Shown here one piece after another: positions 34,602 through 43,316 of a stretch of DNA of 64,000 nt. Position 1 is the stretch's first letter. Each line of letters opens with the position of its first letter. The position numbers were made by a program, and so were the translations under genes. Where the stretch lies: assembly GCA_029972225.1 (NCBI GenBank), contig CP124756.1, positions 4,192,279 to 4,256,278 on the forward strand, read 5' to 3'. Source of the DNA: Candidatus Thiothrix putei. GTDB taxonomy: Bacteria; Pseudomonadota; Gammaproteobacteria; Thiotrichales; Thiotrichaceae. A model generated the notes under the pieces. The model had not been told where the DNA came from, searched no databases, and saw nothing but the letters and a program-made list of their open reading frames with translations.

Positions 34602-36698
34602 ATGACTGACTTAACACTTTACCGGAATATCGGCATTTTCGCCCACGTTGACGCGGGCAAAACCACCACCACCGAACGTATCCTCAAGCTCACTGGCAAA
34701 ATCCATAAACTGGGTGAAGTGCATGACGGTGCAGCGACCACTGACTTCATGGTTCAAGAGCAAGAACGCGGGATTACCATCCAGTCTGCTGCGACCACGT
34801 GTTTCTGGAAAGGTCATCGCTTCAACGTTATCGACACCCCAGGGCACGTTGACTTCACCATCGAAGTTTATCGCTCACTGAAAGTTCTCGATGGCGGCAT
34901 CGGCGTATTCTGTGGTTCCGGTGGTGTTGAACCTCAATCAGAAACCAACTGGCGCTATGCGAACGACTCCAAAGTTGCGCGTATTATTTACATCAACAAA
35001 CTCGACCGTATCGGCGCTGACTACTACCGCGTTGTCAAACAGGTAGAAAATGTCTTGGGCGCACGCCCAATGCCAATGACGCTGCCTATCGGTATCGAAG
35101 ACAACTTCATCGGCGTGGTTGACCTGCTGACCCGTAAAGCATGGGTATGGGATAACTCTGGCGATCCAATGAACTACACCATTCAAGACGTTCCTGCCGA
35201 TATGGAAGGTTTGGTAGAAGAATGGCGTGAAAAGTTGATCGAAATGGCGGTCGAACAAGATGACGACATGATGGAAATGTACCTCGGTGGCGAAGAGCCA
35301 GCGTTGGAAGACATCAAACGTTGCATCCGCAAAGGCACAATCAACTTGGACTTTTTCCCAACTTTTGCTGGTTCTTCCTTCAAAAACAAGGGTGTGCAAT
35401 TGGTGCTGGACGGCGTAGTTGATTACCTGCCAAACCCAATGGAAGTTAAGCCACAGCCTGAAACTGACTTGGAAGGCAATCCGACTGGCGAATTCGCTAT
35501 CGTGGATGCTAACCGCCCATTACGTGCCTTGGCGTTCAAAATCATGGACGACAAATACGGCGCGTTGACCTTTACCCGTATCTATTCCGGTACAATGAAG
35601 ACGGGTGATACCATCCTCAACACCTTCACCGGCAAAACCGAACGGGTAGGCCGCATGGTGGAAATGCACGCTGACGACGCAAACGCGATTGATTTCGCAC
35701 AAGCGGGCGACATCATTGCATTGGTTGGTCTGAAAAACGTGCAGACTGGTCATACCCTGTGTGATCCGAAAGCACCTGCTACGCTTGAACCAATGGTATT
35801 CCCAGAGCCGGTTATCTCTTTGGCAATTTCACCAAAGAACAAAGCAGGCGCGGAAAAAATGGGTGTGGCTCTCAATAAGATGGTCAAAGAAGACCCTTCT
35901 TTCCGCGTTGAAACCGACCAAGAAACCGGTGAAACCATCCTCAAAGGCATGGGCGAGCTGCACTTGGACATCAAAGTCGACATCTTGCTGCGTACTCACG
36001 GTGTGGAAGTTAACATCGGTAAACCACAGGTTGCTTACCGCGAATCCATCACGCAACGCATCGAAGACAGCTACACGCATAAGAAGCAGTCCGGTGGTTC
36101 TGGTCAATACGGTAAAATCGACTACACCATCGAACCCAACGAAGTGGGTGCAGGTTACGCGTTTGAATCCGTGGTTGTCGGTGGTTCTGTACCACGCGAG
36201 TTCTGGCCTGCAATCGACAAAGGCTTCAAGGAAAGCATGGTAAAAGGCCCATTGGCTGGCTACCCTGTGGTTGACGTGAAAGTAACCTTGCGCGAAGGTG
36301 GTTTCCACGCGGTTGACTCCTCCGCCATCGCGTTTGAAATTGCGGCGAAAGGCGGCTACCGCCAAACCATGCCGAAAGCTGGCCCGCAAATCCTTGAGCC
36401 GATCATGAAAGTTGACGTATTCGCACCAGACTCTCACGTCGGTGACGTGATCGGTGACTTGAACCGTCGCCGTGCGATGATCAAATCTCAAGATACCGCG
36501 CCTATCGGTGCGCGTATCAAGGCTGACGTACCGTTGTCTGAGATGTTTGGTTACATCGGTGACCTGCGCACCATGACTTCCGGTCGCGGTCAGTTCTCAA
36601 TGGAATTCTCACACTACGCGGCTTGCCCGAAATCGGTTTCCGATCAGGTTATCAAAGAAGCGCAAGAACGTAAGAAAGCGTTGGAAGCTGAAAAGTAA
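34602..36698 (+). CDS. fusA: Translation elongation factor G (stand-alone paralogue)
   Basis: The protein has 698 residues from ATG 34602. The GTPase domain shows G1 [15 protein letters not shown] (about residues 14-28), switch [10 protein letters not shown] and G4 NKLDR, followed by domains II-V including [20 protein letters not shown] and [14 protein letters not shown] moves tRNA-mRNA after peptide bond formation and helps recycle ribosomes. There is no rpsL, rpsG or tuf next to it, so this is not the str-operon copy. [23 protein letters not shown] and [15 protein letters not shown] resemble the second EF-G found in Vibrio and Shewanella. A strong terminator follows. Confidence 0.93.
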   Translation: MTDLTLYRNIGIFAHVDAGKTTTTERILKLTGKIHKLGEVHDGAATTDFMVQEQERGITIQSAATTCFWKGHRFNVIDTPGHVDFTIEVYRSLKVLDGGIGVFCGSGGVEPQSETNWRYANDSKVARIIYINKLDRIGADYYRVVKQVENVLGARPMPMTLPIGIEDNFIGVVDLLTRKAWVWDNSGDPMNYTIQDVPADMEGLVEEWREKLIEMAVEQDDDMMEMYLGGEEPALEDIKRCIRKGTINLDFFPTFAGSSFKNKGVQLVLDGVVDYLPNPMEVKPQPETDLEGNPTGEFAIVDANRPLRALAFKIMDDKYGALTFTRIYSGTMKTGDTILNTFTGKTERVGRMVEMHADDANAIDFAQAGDIIALVGLKNVQTGHTLCDPKAPATLEPMVFPEPVISLAISPKNKAGAEKMGVALNKMVKEDPSFRVETDQETGETILKGMGELHLDIKVDILLRTHGVEVNIGKPQVAYRESITQRIEDSYTHKKQSGGSGQYGKIDYTIEPNEVGAGYAFESVVVGGSVPREFWPAIDKGFKESMVKGPLAGYPVVDVKVTLREGGFHAVDSSAIAFEIAAKGGYRQTMPKAGPQILEPIMKVDVFAPDSHVGDVIGDLNRRRAMIKSQDTAPIGARIKADVPLSEMFGYIGDLRTMTSGRGQFSMEFSHYAACPKSVSDQVIKEAQERKKALEAEK

Positions 36699-36721
36699 GA
36701 AGTCCTAAAGGACGAAGAAAA

Positions 36722-36753
36722 AGCCCCGCTGGGTAACTGGCGGGGCTTTTTTT
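36722..36753 (+). terminator. Rho-independent terminator of the EF-G gene
   Basis: AGCCCCGC (36722-36729) pairs with GCGGGGCT (36740-36747) over a 10-base loop, followed by a run of seven T. It lies 23 bases after the stop. Confidence 0.92.
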
Positions 36754-36957
36754 GTTATAGCAGAAAAACCCATTAACACTATAAAAATAAATTATGAATA
36801 ATTTTAATCTATTAAATTCGGGTTTCGTAATAAAAACTATGATTTTTGTAAGGGATTTGTAAGTCAGCCTGAGCATAATACATACAAGAAGAATAACAAT
36901 TAAGCAAGAGAGGCTGTTGAGGGCAGCCTTAAGAGTGGCAAGTCGAGGGCTGATCTC

Positions 36958-37692
36958 ATGTGTCCAGAAAGCATCGTATGGGCTGATTTACGTTTTAACC
37001 GCAATGCACCCAGTAACCGTCGCCTGATCCCCAGTGGCTGGCGGGTTGAAAAGGTGGAAACCCCTGATTATGTTAGCAATGTGACGGCGCGTGAGTCGCC
37101 GGGGTTGCTGGTGTTTGAATTCGACCGCCCAGACATTCCTTCCCTATCCAGCCTGAGCAGTATCCGGCGGCGGTTTGCGGCTATCCCGGTGCTGATGCTT
37201 ACCGAATACCATTCGGAGGCGCTGGCAATCTGGGCATTGCGCAACCATGTGTCAAATTATCTGGTGGTTCCCATCTCCCAGCATGAACTGGTGGGGAGTG
37301 TGGAAGAGGCCATGACCGCCTCTAATACACAAGGGGGGAACCCGATCCCGAATGAATTGCGGTTTCGCTCGATTGCTTGCCACAAAACGGCGGCGGCAGT
37401 GAGTTATGTGAAATCGCATTATCACGAAGCGGTGCGGGAAGAGACACTGGCAGAGGTTTGCAACATGGGTGTCAGTGCTTTCAGCCGGATTTTCAGAAAG
37501 GAGCAAGGGAAGACCTTCCGGGATTATCTACTGGATTACCGGATTGGCAAGGCGTGTGAATTGCTGCGCACGCCGGGGGTGAATGTGACGGATGTGGCGT
37601 TTACGGTAGGGTTTAATGATGGGTCGCATTTTTCGCGGACGTTTAAGCGGCTGGTGGGGCAGACACCTTCGGGGTTTCAGCAAGGAAATTGA
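36958..37692 (+). CDS. AraC-type transcriptional regulator with receiver-like N-terminus
   Basis: The 244-residue protein has an N-terminal region (about 1-115) that folds like a response-regulator receiver (LLVFEFDRPDIPSLSS, IPVLMLTEYHSEALAIWALRNHVSNYLVVPISQHEL), but the phospho-acceptor position is not the usual DxxxP and the acidic pair is weak, so it may be phosphate-independent. The C-terminal 100 residues carry two AraC helix-turn-helix motifs (TLAEVCNMGVSAFSRIFRKEQGKTFRDYL and VTDVAFTVGFNDGSHFSRTFKRLVGQTPSGF). The gene stands alone after the EF-G terminator; targets are unknown. Confidence 0.85.
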   Translation: MCPESIVWADLRFNRNAPSNRRLIPSGWRVEKVETPDYVSNVTARESPGLLVFEFDRPDIPSLSSLSSIRRRFAAIPVLMLTEYHSEALAIWALRNHVSNYLVVPISQHELVGSVEEAMTASNTQGGNPIPNELRFRSIACHKTAAAVSYVKSHYHEAVREETLAEVCNMGVSAFSRIFRKEQGKTFRDYLLDYRIGKACELLRTPGVNVTDVAFTVGFNDGSHFSRTFKRLVGQTPSGFQQGN

Positions 37693-37748
37693 CAGATAAG
37701 CTAATCTGAGAATATTAACCATCTTTTTATTAGTATGGAGTAGATGAT

Positions 37749-38009
37749 ATGAATGCCGACCCATTTTCTGAAACTGTGTTTTCTTATGTCGTGACCAAGC
37801 TCCTGCAAGAGCATATGGACAACTTGGGTGATAGTGAACCATCCGATTTTTACCGTAAAGTGATGGACTTGGTGGAACCTCCAATGCTTTTGAGCATGAT
37901 GCGTTACACGCATGGCAATCAGCAAAGGGCAGCCGACTGTCTTGGGATAAATAAGACTACGCTGCGTACCAAGTTGAAACGTCATGGCTTGATGCAGCCA
38001 ACAGTGTAA
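37749..38009 (+). CDS. Fis-like DNA-binding protein
   Basis: The 86-residue protein ends in a helix-turn-helix of the Fis type, LLSMMRYTHGNQQRAADCLGINKTTLRTKLKRHGL, and its N-terminal half fits the Fis dimer core. Fis is a nucleoid protein that bends DNA at promoters and recombination sites. It is not next to dusB, as fis usually is, so this may be a paralogue. The gene is intact, ending 20 bases before a stray IS end. Confidence 0.85.
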   Translation: MNADPFSETVFSYVVTKLLQEHMDNLGDSEPSDFYRKVMDLVEPPMLLSMMRYTHGNQQRAADCLGINKTTLRTKLKRHGLMQPTV

Positions 38010-38029
38010 ATGGGAAGTGCCTTGGACAC

Positions 38030-38050
38030 CAGGGCAATCGCTTGAAAGTT
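38030..38050 (+). repeat. Orphan left end of the ISAs1-family element
   Basis: The 21 bases beginning CAGGGCAATCGCTTGAA are repeated immediately as the true left end of the following IS (38051 onward). This makes a tandem duplication of the terminal repeat. Confidence 0.85.
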
Positions 38051-39270
38051 CAGGGCAATCGCTTGAAAGTTTGGTTGCAAAACATGCATAAATAAGGTTT
38101 TCCCGAAAGGACAAAACCGATGCCGAACTTGCCGTCCAGCGCTATCAGCCGCCTACTGGAACAGTTGTCAGTTTTAGAAGACCCACGCCAGCAAGCCAAA
38201 GTTCTCTACCCCCTACCTGAAATCCTATTGCTGGGTTTGGCAGGCAGCTTAGCAGGGGCAGACGATGTGGTGGAAATGGTGCGCTGGGCAAAGCTAAACG
38301 CGGATTTCCTGCGCCGCTATTATCCCTATGCACGGGGCTTTCCCAGCCATGACACGGTGAGTGACGTGTTCAACGCGCTGAATGCTAAGCTGTTTTCGGA
38401 ACTGTTTATCCGTTGGACAAACAGCCTGTCCGCAGGGGAGGCTGACCTATTGAACATTGACGGCAAAACCTCACGGCGCAGTGGTGGCAACGGGCAGAAC
38501 CCTCTGCACCTGGTGTCAGCGTGGGCAAACCAGCAAAATCTAGTGCTGGGGCAGGAAGCCACCGACCAGAAATCCAATGAAATCACTGCCATCCCCGCCT
38601 TGCTACGCAAGCTCGACATTGAAGGCTGCTTGATCACCATTGATGCGATGGGGACACAAAAGGCCATCGCCAAGCAAATCGTGGAAGCAGGCGGTGATTA
38701 CCTACTGGCAGTCAAAGACAATCAGAAAACGTTAGCAGAAGACATCGCCCTGTTTTTCGAAAAGCCGCCTGCCGGTTATGTGCTGGATGAAGACACCCAG
38801 GTGGAAAAAGACCACGGGCGGCTCGAAACCCGCCGTTGCCGCATTTGCACCGATGTTGCTTGGTTGGAACAACGGCAGGAATGGGCAGGACTTGCCAGCA
38901 TCATCTGTATCGAGTCCTGGGTCGAAAAAGCAGGAAAATCCACCTATTCCATCCGCCACTACATCTGTTCACTGGCGATGATCGCCAAGGCCGCACAATA
39001 TGCCGTCCGCTCCCACTGGGCAATCGAAAACAAGTTGCATTGGGTGCTGGATGTCCTGATGCGGGAAGATTTGGCGAGAAACCGTAGCAACCATGGCGCA
39101 CATAATCTCGCCATCCTGCGCCACATGGGTACTAACCTGCTGCGCAATGACAAAACCAACAAACATAGCCTCAAAGTCCGTCGTAAACAGGCAGGGTGGT
39201 CAACTGACTATCTGGCACAACTGCTGGAGCAAGTCATGTAAGTAAGGCGATTATTCAAGCGATTGCCCTG
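38051..39270 (+). mobile_element. ISAs1-family insertion sequence, copy A
   Basis: The left end CAGGGCAATCGCTTGAA (38051-) is the reverse complement of the right end (TTCAAGCGATTGCCCTG, to 39270), giving a 17-base perfect inverted repeat and a 1220-base element with one transposase gene. Copy B follows directly with no spacer. Confidence 0.92.
38120..39241 (+). CDS. ISAs1-family transposase, copy A
   Basis: The 373-residue protein has the N-terminal H-repeat-like region PEILLLGLAGSLAGADDVVEMVRWAKLN. The DDE domain has LNIDGKTSRRS (Asp), ITIDAMGTQKAIAKQIVEAGGDYLLAVKDNQ (Asp) and HWAIENKLHWVLDVLMREDLARNRS (Glu). This is the typical ISAs1 (ISAs1/YhhI H-repeat) transposase at its normal length. 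It looks fully functional and is identical to copy B. Confidence 0.93.
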   Translation: MPNLPSSAISRLLEQLSVLEDPRQQAKVLYPLPEILLLGLAGSLAGADDVVEMVRWAKLNADFLRRYYPYARGFPSHDTVSDVFNALNAKLFSELFIRWTNSLSAGEADLLNIDGKTSRRSGGNGQNPLHLVSAWANQQNLVLGQEATDQKSNEITAIPALLRKLDIEGCLITIDAMGTQKAIAKQIVEAGGDYLLAVKDNQKTLAEDIALFFEKPPAGYVLDEDTQVEKDHGRLETRRCRICTDVAWLEQRQEWAGLASIICIESWVEKAGKSTYSIRHYICSLAMIAKAAQYAVRSHWAIENKLHWVLDVLMREDLARNRSNHGAHNLAILRHMGTNLLRNDKTNKHSLKVRRKQAGWSTDYLAQLLEQVM

Positions 39271-40480
39271 CTTGAAAGTTTGGTTGCAAAACATGCATAA
39301 ATAAGGTTTTTCCCGAAAGGACAAAACCGATGCCGAACTTGCCGTCCAGCGCTATCAGCCGCCTACTGGAACAGTTGTCAGTTTTAGAAGACCCACGCCA
39401 GCAAGCCAAAGTTCTCTACCCCCTACCTGAAATCCTATTGCTGGGTTTGGCAGGCAGCTTAGCAGGGGCAGACGATGTGGTGGAAATGGTGCGCTGGGCA
39501 AAGCTAAACGCGGATTTCCTGCGCCGCTATTATCCCTATGCACGGGGCTTTCCCAGCCATGACACGGTGAGTGACGTGTTCAACGCGCTGAATGCTAAGC
39601 TGTTTTCGGAACTGTTTATCCGTTGGACAAACAGCCTGTCCGCAGGGGAGGCTGACCTATTGAACATTGACGGCAAAACCTCACGGCGCAGTGGTGGCAA
39701 CGGGCAGAACCCTCTGCACCTGGTGTCAGCGTGGGCAAACCAGCAAAATCTAGTGCTGGGGCAGGAAGCCACCGACCAGAAATCCAATGAAATCACTGCC
39801 ATCCCCGCCTTGCTACGCAAGCTCGACATTGAAGGCTGCTTGATCACCATTGATGCGATGGGGACACAAAAGGCCATCGCCAAGCAAATCGTGGAAGCAG
39901 GCGGTGATTACCTACTGGCAGTCAAAGACAATCAGAAAACGTTAGCAGAAGACATCGCCCTGTTTTTCGAAAAGCCGCCTGCCGGTTATGTGCTGGATGA
40001 AGACACCCAGGTGGAAAAAGACCACGGGCGGCTCGAAACCCGCCGTTGCCGCATTTGCACCGATGTTGCTTGGTTGGAACAACGGCAGGAATGGGCAGGA
40101 CTTGCCAGCATCATCTGTATCGAGTCCTGGGTCGAAAAAGCAGGAAAATCCACCTATTCCATCCGCCACTACATCTGTTCACTGGCGATGATCGCCAAGG
40201 CCGCACAATATGCCGTCCGCTCCCACTGGGCAATCGAAAACAAGTTGCATTGGGTGCTGGATGTCCTGATGCGGGAAGATTTGGCGAGAAACCGTAGCAA
40301 CCATGGCGCACATAATCTCGCCATCCTGCGCCACATGGGTACTAACCTGCTGCGCAATGACAAAACCAACAAACATAGCCTCAAAGTCCGTCGTAAACAG
40401 GCAGGGTGGTCAACTGACTATCTGGCACAACTGCTGGAGCAAGTCATGTAAGTAAGGCGATTATTCAAGCGATTGCCCTG
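39271..40480 (+). mobile_element. ISAs1-family insertion sequence, copy B, lacking first 11 bases
   Basis: This copy begins at CTTGAAAGTTTGG directly after the right end of copy A, so it has lost the outer CAGGGCAATCG of its left end. It also has one extra T in the leader (GGTTTTTCCC). The right end is whole (to 40480). No target duplication is seen between the outer flanks of the dimer. Confidence 0.9.
39330..40451 (+). CDS. ISAs1-family transposase, copy B
   Basis: The 373-residue product is identical to the one at 38120-39241, with the same DDE residues. Its leader differs by one inserted T upstream of the ribosome binding site (GAAAGGA). Because the left end of this copy is incomplete, it may move only as part of the dimer or using the left end of copy A. 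Confidence 0.93.
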   Translation: MPNLPSSAISRLLEQLSVLEDPRQQAKVLYPLPEILLLGLAGSLAGADDVVEMVRWAKLNADFLRRYYPYARGFPSHDTVSDVFNALNAKLFSELFIRWTNSLSAGEADLLNIDGKTSRRSGGNGQNPLHLVSAWANQQNLVLGQEATDQKSNEITAIPALLRKLDIEGCLITIDAMGTQKAIAKQIVEAGGDYLLAVKDNQKTLAEDIALFFEKPPAGYVLDEDTQVEKDHGRLETRRCRICTDVAWLEQRQEWAGLASIICIESWVEKAGKSTYSIRHYICSLAMIAKAAQYAVRSHWAIENKLHWVLDVLMREDLARNRSNHGAHNLAILRHMGTNLLRNDKTNKHSLKVRRKQAGWSTDYLAQLLEQVM

Positions 40481-40513
40481 CGCGCCTGGTGGATTTGAGT
40501 GACGTGAACCAAG

Positions 40514-40546
40514 CAATGTGACACAATAAAAAACAATGTGACACAA
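40514..40546 (+). promoter_or_regulatory. Two direct CAATGTGACACAA repeats, probable antitoxin operator
   Basis: CAATGTGACACAA occurs at 40514-40526 and again at 40534-40546, 20 bases apart, each holding the palindrome TGTGACACA. They end 14 bases before the antitoxin start. The arrangement resembles autoregulatory sites of toxin-antitoxin operons. Confidence 0.65.
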
Positions 40547-40560
40547 AGAGGAATGTTTGC

Positions 40561-40785
40561 ATGGAAATGTCGATCCGCGAAATGCGCCAACAACTGACCC
40601 AACTCCAAGGCGTCTTGGAAAAAACGCCTGAAATCATCATTACGCGGCATGGCAAACCGTTAGCGCGGTTAGTACCCATGACAAAACCACGCCAACGCCC
40701 CGATCACGCCAAACTACGGGCACTGCAACCACGGCTGCGCATCGCCAGTGAAACCCTGATCCGTGCTGACCGGGATGAGCGATGA
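40561..40785 (+). CDS. Phd/YefM-like antitoxin
   Basis: The 74-residue protein, MEMSIREMRQQLTQLQGVLEKTPEIIITRHGKPLARLVPM, matches the Phd/YefM N-terminal fold, where the swapped beta sheet binds DNA. The C-terminus (RPDHAKLRALQPRLRIASETLIRADRDER) is the likely flexible toxin-binding tail. AGAGGA precedes the ATG. It overlaps the PIN toxin start by four bases (ATGA). Confidence 0.85.
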   Translation: MEMSIREMRQQLTQLQGVLEKTPEIIITRHGKPLARLVPMTKPRQRPDHAKLRALQPRLRIASETLIRADRDER

Positions 40786-41225
40786 AAACCTATCTGGACA
40801 CCAGCGCACTGGCAAAATGGTATTTGAATGAGCAGGAATCAGAACGCTTCGCCGCGTGGATGATTGAACAGGACGATACCCATATCAGCACCCTGACAGT
40901 GACAGAATTACGTTGCTTGTTGGCACGGCGTGAACGTACCAAAGAACTCGGTGAAGCATCAGCACAGCAAATTTTTGCCACGTTTGAGCGGGATATTGAG
41001 CAAGGTTTCCTCATTTTACACGAGGTTGGCAACGACGACTTGATTGCCGCCCGCCAATTGATTGATCGAGTTGGTAATATTCCCCTGCGCACCTTAGATG
41101 CCATGCACCTCGCCATTGCCGAATGCAACGACATGGAAAGCATGGCGAGTGCCGATAAAGTGATGCTGGATGCAGCGGATTACTTGGGTATGCTCACCGT
41201 TTCGTTTGTACCTGTACGCCTTTAA
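40782..41225 (+). CDS. PIN-domain toxin (VapC-like)
   Basis: The 147-residue protein, MKTYLDTSALAKWYLNE, provides Asp6 and Glu17-region acids. STLTVTELRCLLARRE gives the second acid, and LRTLDAMHLAIAECNDM and SADKVMLDAADYLG the third cluster. It is probably an Mg2+-dependent RNase held by the Phd-like partner. The pair lies between the ISAs1 dimer and the type I RM genes, a common place for a stabilising toxin-antitoxin module. Confidence 0.87.
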   Translation: MKTYLDTSALAKWYLNEQESERFAAWMIEQDDTHISTLTVTELRCLLARRERTKELGEASAQQIFATFERDIEQGFLILHEVGNDDLIAARQLIDRVGNIPLRTLDAMHLAIAECNDMESMASADKVMLDAADYLGMLTVSFVPVRL

Positions 41226-41249
41226 CCTGTAAAGCAAACAAGAGACCTC

Positions 41250-43316
41250 ATGGCCATTAAAAAATCCGCGCTCTATTCCTCCCTGTGGGCTTCGTGCGAT
41301 GAATTGCGCGGTGGCATGGACGCCAGCCAATACAAGGATTACGTGCTGTTCATGCTGTTCATCAAATACATCTCGGATAAATACGCGGATTCGGATGATT
41401 TTGCCCCACCCGTGACCATTCCAGCGGGGGCAAGTTTTGCGGACATGATCCAGCTCAAGGGCAAAAGCGATATTGGCGACAAGATCAATAAGCAGATTAT
41501 CCAGCCCTTGGTGGCTAGCAATGCCCGTCTTGCCCGCAGTGACTTTCCCGACTTTGATGACCCCAACAAGCTGGGCGAAGGGGCGGCGAAAGTGGAACGC
41601 CTCACTAACCTGATCAGCATTTTCCAAAAGCCCGAACTCGATTTTTCCAAAAACCGCGCCGATCACGATGACATTCTTGGCGATGCGTATGAATACAATC
41701 CGCCGTTTTCTGACAAAACGTGGAGTACCGGGCTGAACCCCAGCAACGACCCTTACCAACGCTTTGCCTGGGGCGAACCACCCGCCAAACAAGGCGATTA
41801 CGCTTACCTGTTGCACATCATCCGCTCGATGAAACCCAACGGCAAAGCCGCGTGCATCCTCCCGCATGGCGTGCTGTTCCGGGGCAATGCCGAAAGCGTT
41901 ATCCGCCAGCAACTGGTGCGTTCCGGCTATTTGAAAGGCATTATCGGGCTACCCGCCAACCTGTTTTATGGCACGGGCATCCCCGCCTGCATTCTGGTAC
42001 TCGACAAGGCAAACGCCACCGCCCGCAAAGGCATTTTCATGATCGACGCGGCGAAAGGCTTCATCAAGGACGGCGATAAAAACCGCCTGCGCGAACAAGA
42101 CATCCACCGCATCGTTGACACCTTTACCAAGCAAACCGACACGCCCTGTTATGCCCGCATGGTGGCGTTTGACGAAATCAGCGACCCGAAAAACGCTTAC
42201 AACCTCAACCTGCCGCGCTACATCGACAGCACCGAGCCGGAAGATACCCAAGACATCACTGCCCACCTGTGCGGCGGCATTCCTGATCCAGACATCCACG
42301 CCATGACTGCCTATTGGCACGTGCTGCCGACCCTGCGGGCGGCCTTGTTCACCTCCACGGGGCAAGCAGGTTATGCCCAACTGACCTTGCCGATTGCACA
42401 AGTCAAACCCTTCATCTTGAACCATGCCGAATTCACCGCCTTCAAAACCACGGTGACACGCAGTTTTGACGCATGGCGGACAGACAACACCCCGCACTTG
42501 CAAGCCTTTGGCAAAGACGCACACCCCAAAGCCCTGATCGACACCCTCGCCGAAGCGTTGTTGAATGCGTTTAAAGCCGCGCCCTTGCTGGATGCTTACG
42601 ACGTGTACCAACACCTGATGGATTACTGGGCGGAAACCATGCAGGACGATGCCTACCTGATTGCTGCCGATGGCTGGGTAGCCACCCCGCAACGCATTAT
42701 CGACACCGACAAAAAAGGCAAAACCAAAGACAAAGGCTGGGCGTGTGACCTCATCCCCAAAGCGTACATCGTGGCGCGTTACTTTGCCGCGCAACAAGCC
42801 GCACTGGAAGCCTTGCAAACCCAACTGGAAAGCGTCACCGCGAACTTAAGCGAGTTGGAAGAAGAACACAGCGGCGAAGATGCCGCGTTTTCCGGCTTCG
42901 AGAAAATCAACGCCGCCGCCATCAAAGACCGCCTCAAAGAATTAAAAGCCGAACAAGGCGACTGGAAAGTGGCGGAAGAAGCCGTGCTGAACCAATGGCT
43001 AAAATTGAGCGGACAAGAAGCCACCCTGAAAAAATCCATCAAGGAAGCCGATGCCGCACTGGATAAACTCGCCTATGAGAAATACCCCGAACTGAGCGTG
43101 ACGGAAATCCAGACCTTGGTGATTGATGACAAATGGATGGCAGCCCTGACCATCACCGTGCAAGGCGAACTCGATCGCGTCTCGCAAACCCTCACCACCC
43201 GCATCCGCGAACTCGCCGAACGCTACGCCACGCCGTTACCGCAACTGGTGGAAGAGGTCGCCCCCCTCTCTGCCCGTGTTGACGAACACCTCAAGCGCAT
43301 GGGATTTCAACTATGA
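41250..43316 (+). CDS. hsdM: Type I restriction-modification methyltransferase subunit with internal deletion
   Basis: The 688-residue protein has the HsdM N-terminal helical domain (SLWASCDELRGGMDASQYKDYVLFMLFIKYISDKYA) and methylase motif IV NPPFSDKTW at residues 150-153. Normally about 130-140 residues lie between GDAYEY and NPPF, including QFYTP and the SAM-binding DPxCGSGS motif I. Here they are directly joined (junction at 41696/41697), in frame. The C-terminal half, with a long coiled coil (about 520-640), is complete. Without motif I, methylation is very unlikely. AGAGA precedes the start. The stop overlaps the TPR-like gene (ATGA). Confidence 0.9.
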   Translation: MAIKKSALYSSLWASCDELRGGMDASQYKDYVLFMLFIKYISDKYADSDDFAPPVTIPAGASFADMIQLKGKSDIGDKINKQIIQPLVASNARLARSDFPDFDDPNKLGEGAAKVERLTNLISIFQKPELDFSKNRADHDDILGDAYEYNPPFSDKTWSTGLNPSNDPYQRFAWGEPPAKQGDYAYLLHIIRSMKPNGKAACILPHGVLFRGNAESVIRQQLVRSGYLKGIIGLPANLFYGTGIPACILVLDKANATARKGIFMIDAAKGFIKDGDKNRLREQDIHRIVDTFTKQTDTPCYARMVAFDEISDPKNAYNLNLPRYIDSTEPEDTQDITAHLCGGIPDPDIHAMTAYWHVLPTLRAALFTSTGQAGYAQLTLPIAQVKPFILNHAEFTAFKTTVTRSFDAWRTDNTPHLQAFGKDAHPKALIDTLAEALLNAFKAAPLLDAYDVYQHLMDYWAETMQDDAYLIAADGWVATPQRIIDTDKKGKTKDKGWACDLIPKAYIVARYFAAQQAALEALQTQLESVTANLSELEEEHSGEDAAFSGFEKINAAAIKDRLKELKAEQGDWKVAEEAVLNQWLKLSGQEATLKKSIKEADAALDKLAYEKYPELSVTEIQTLVIDDKWMAALTITVQGELDRVSQTLTTRIRELAERYATPLPQLVEEVAPLSARVDEHLKRMGFQL

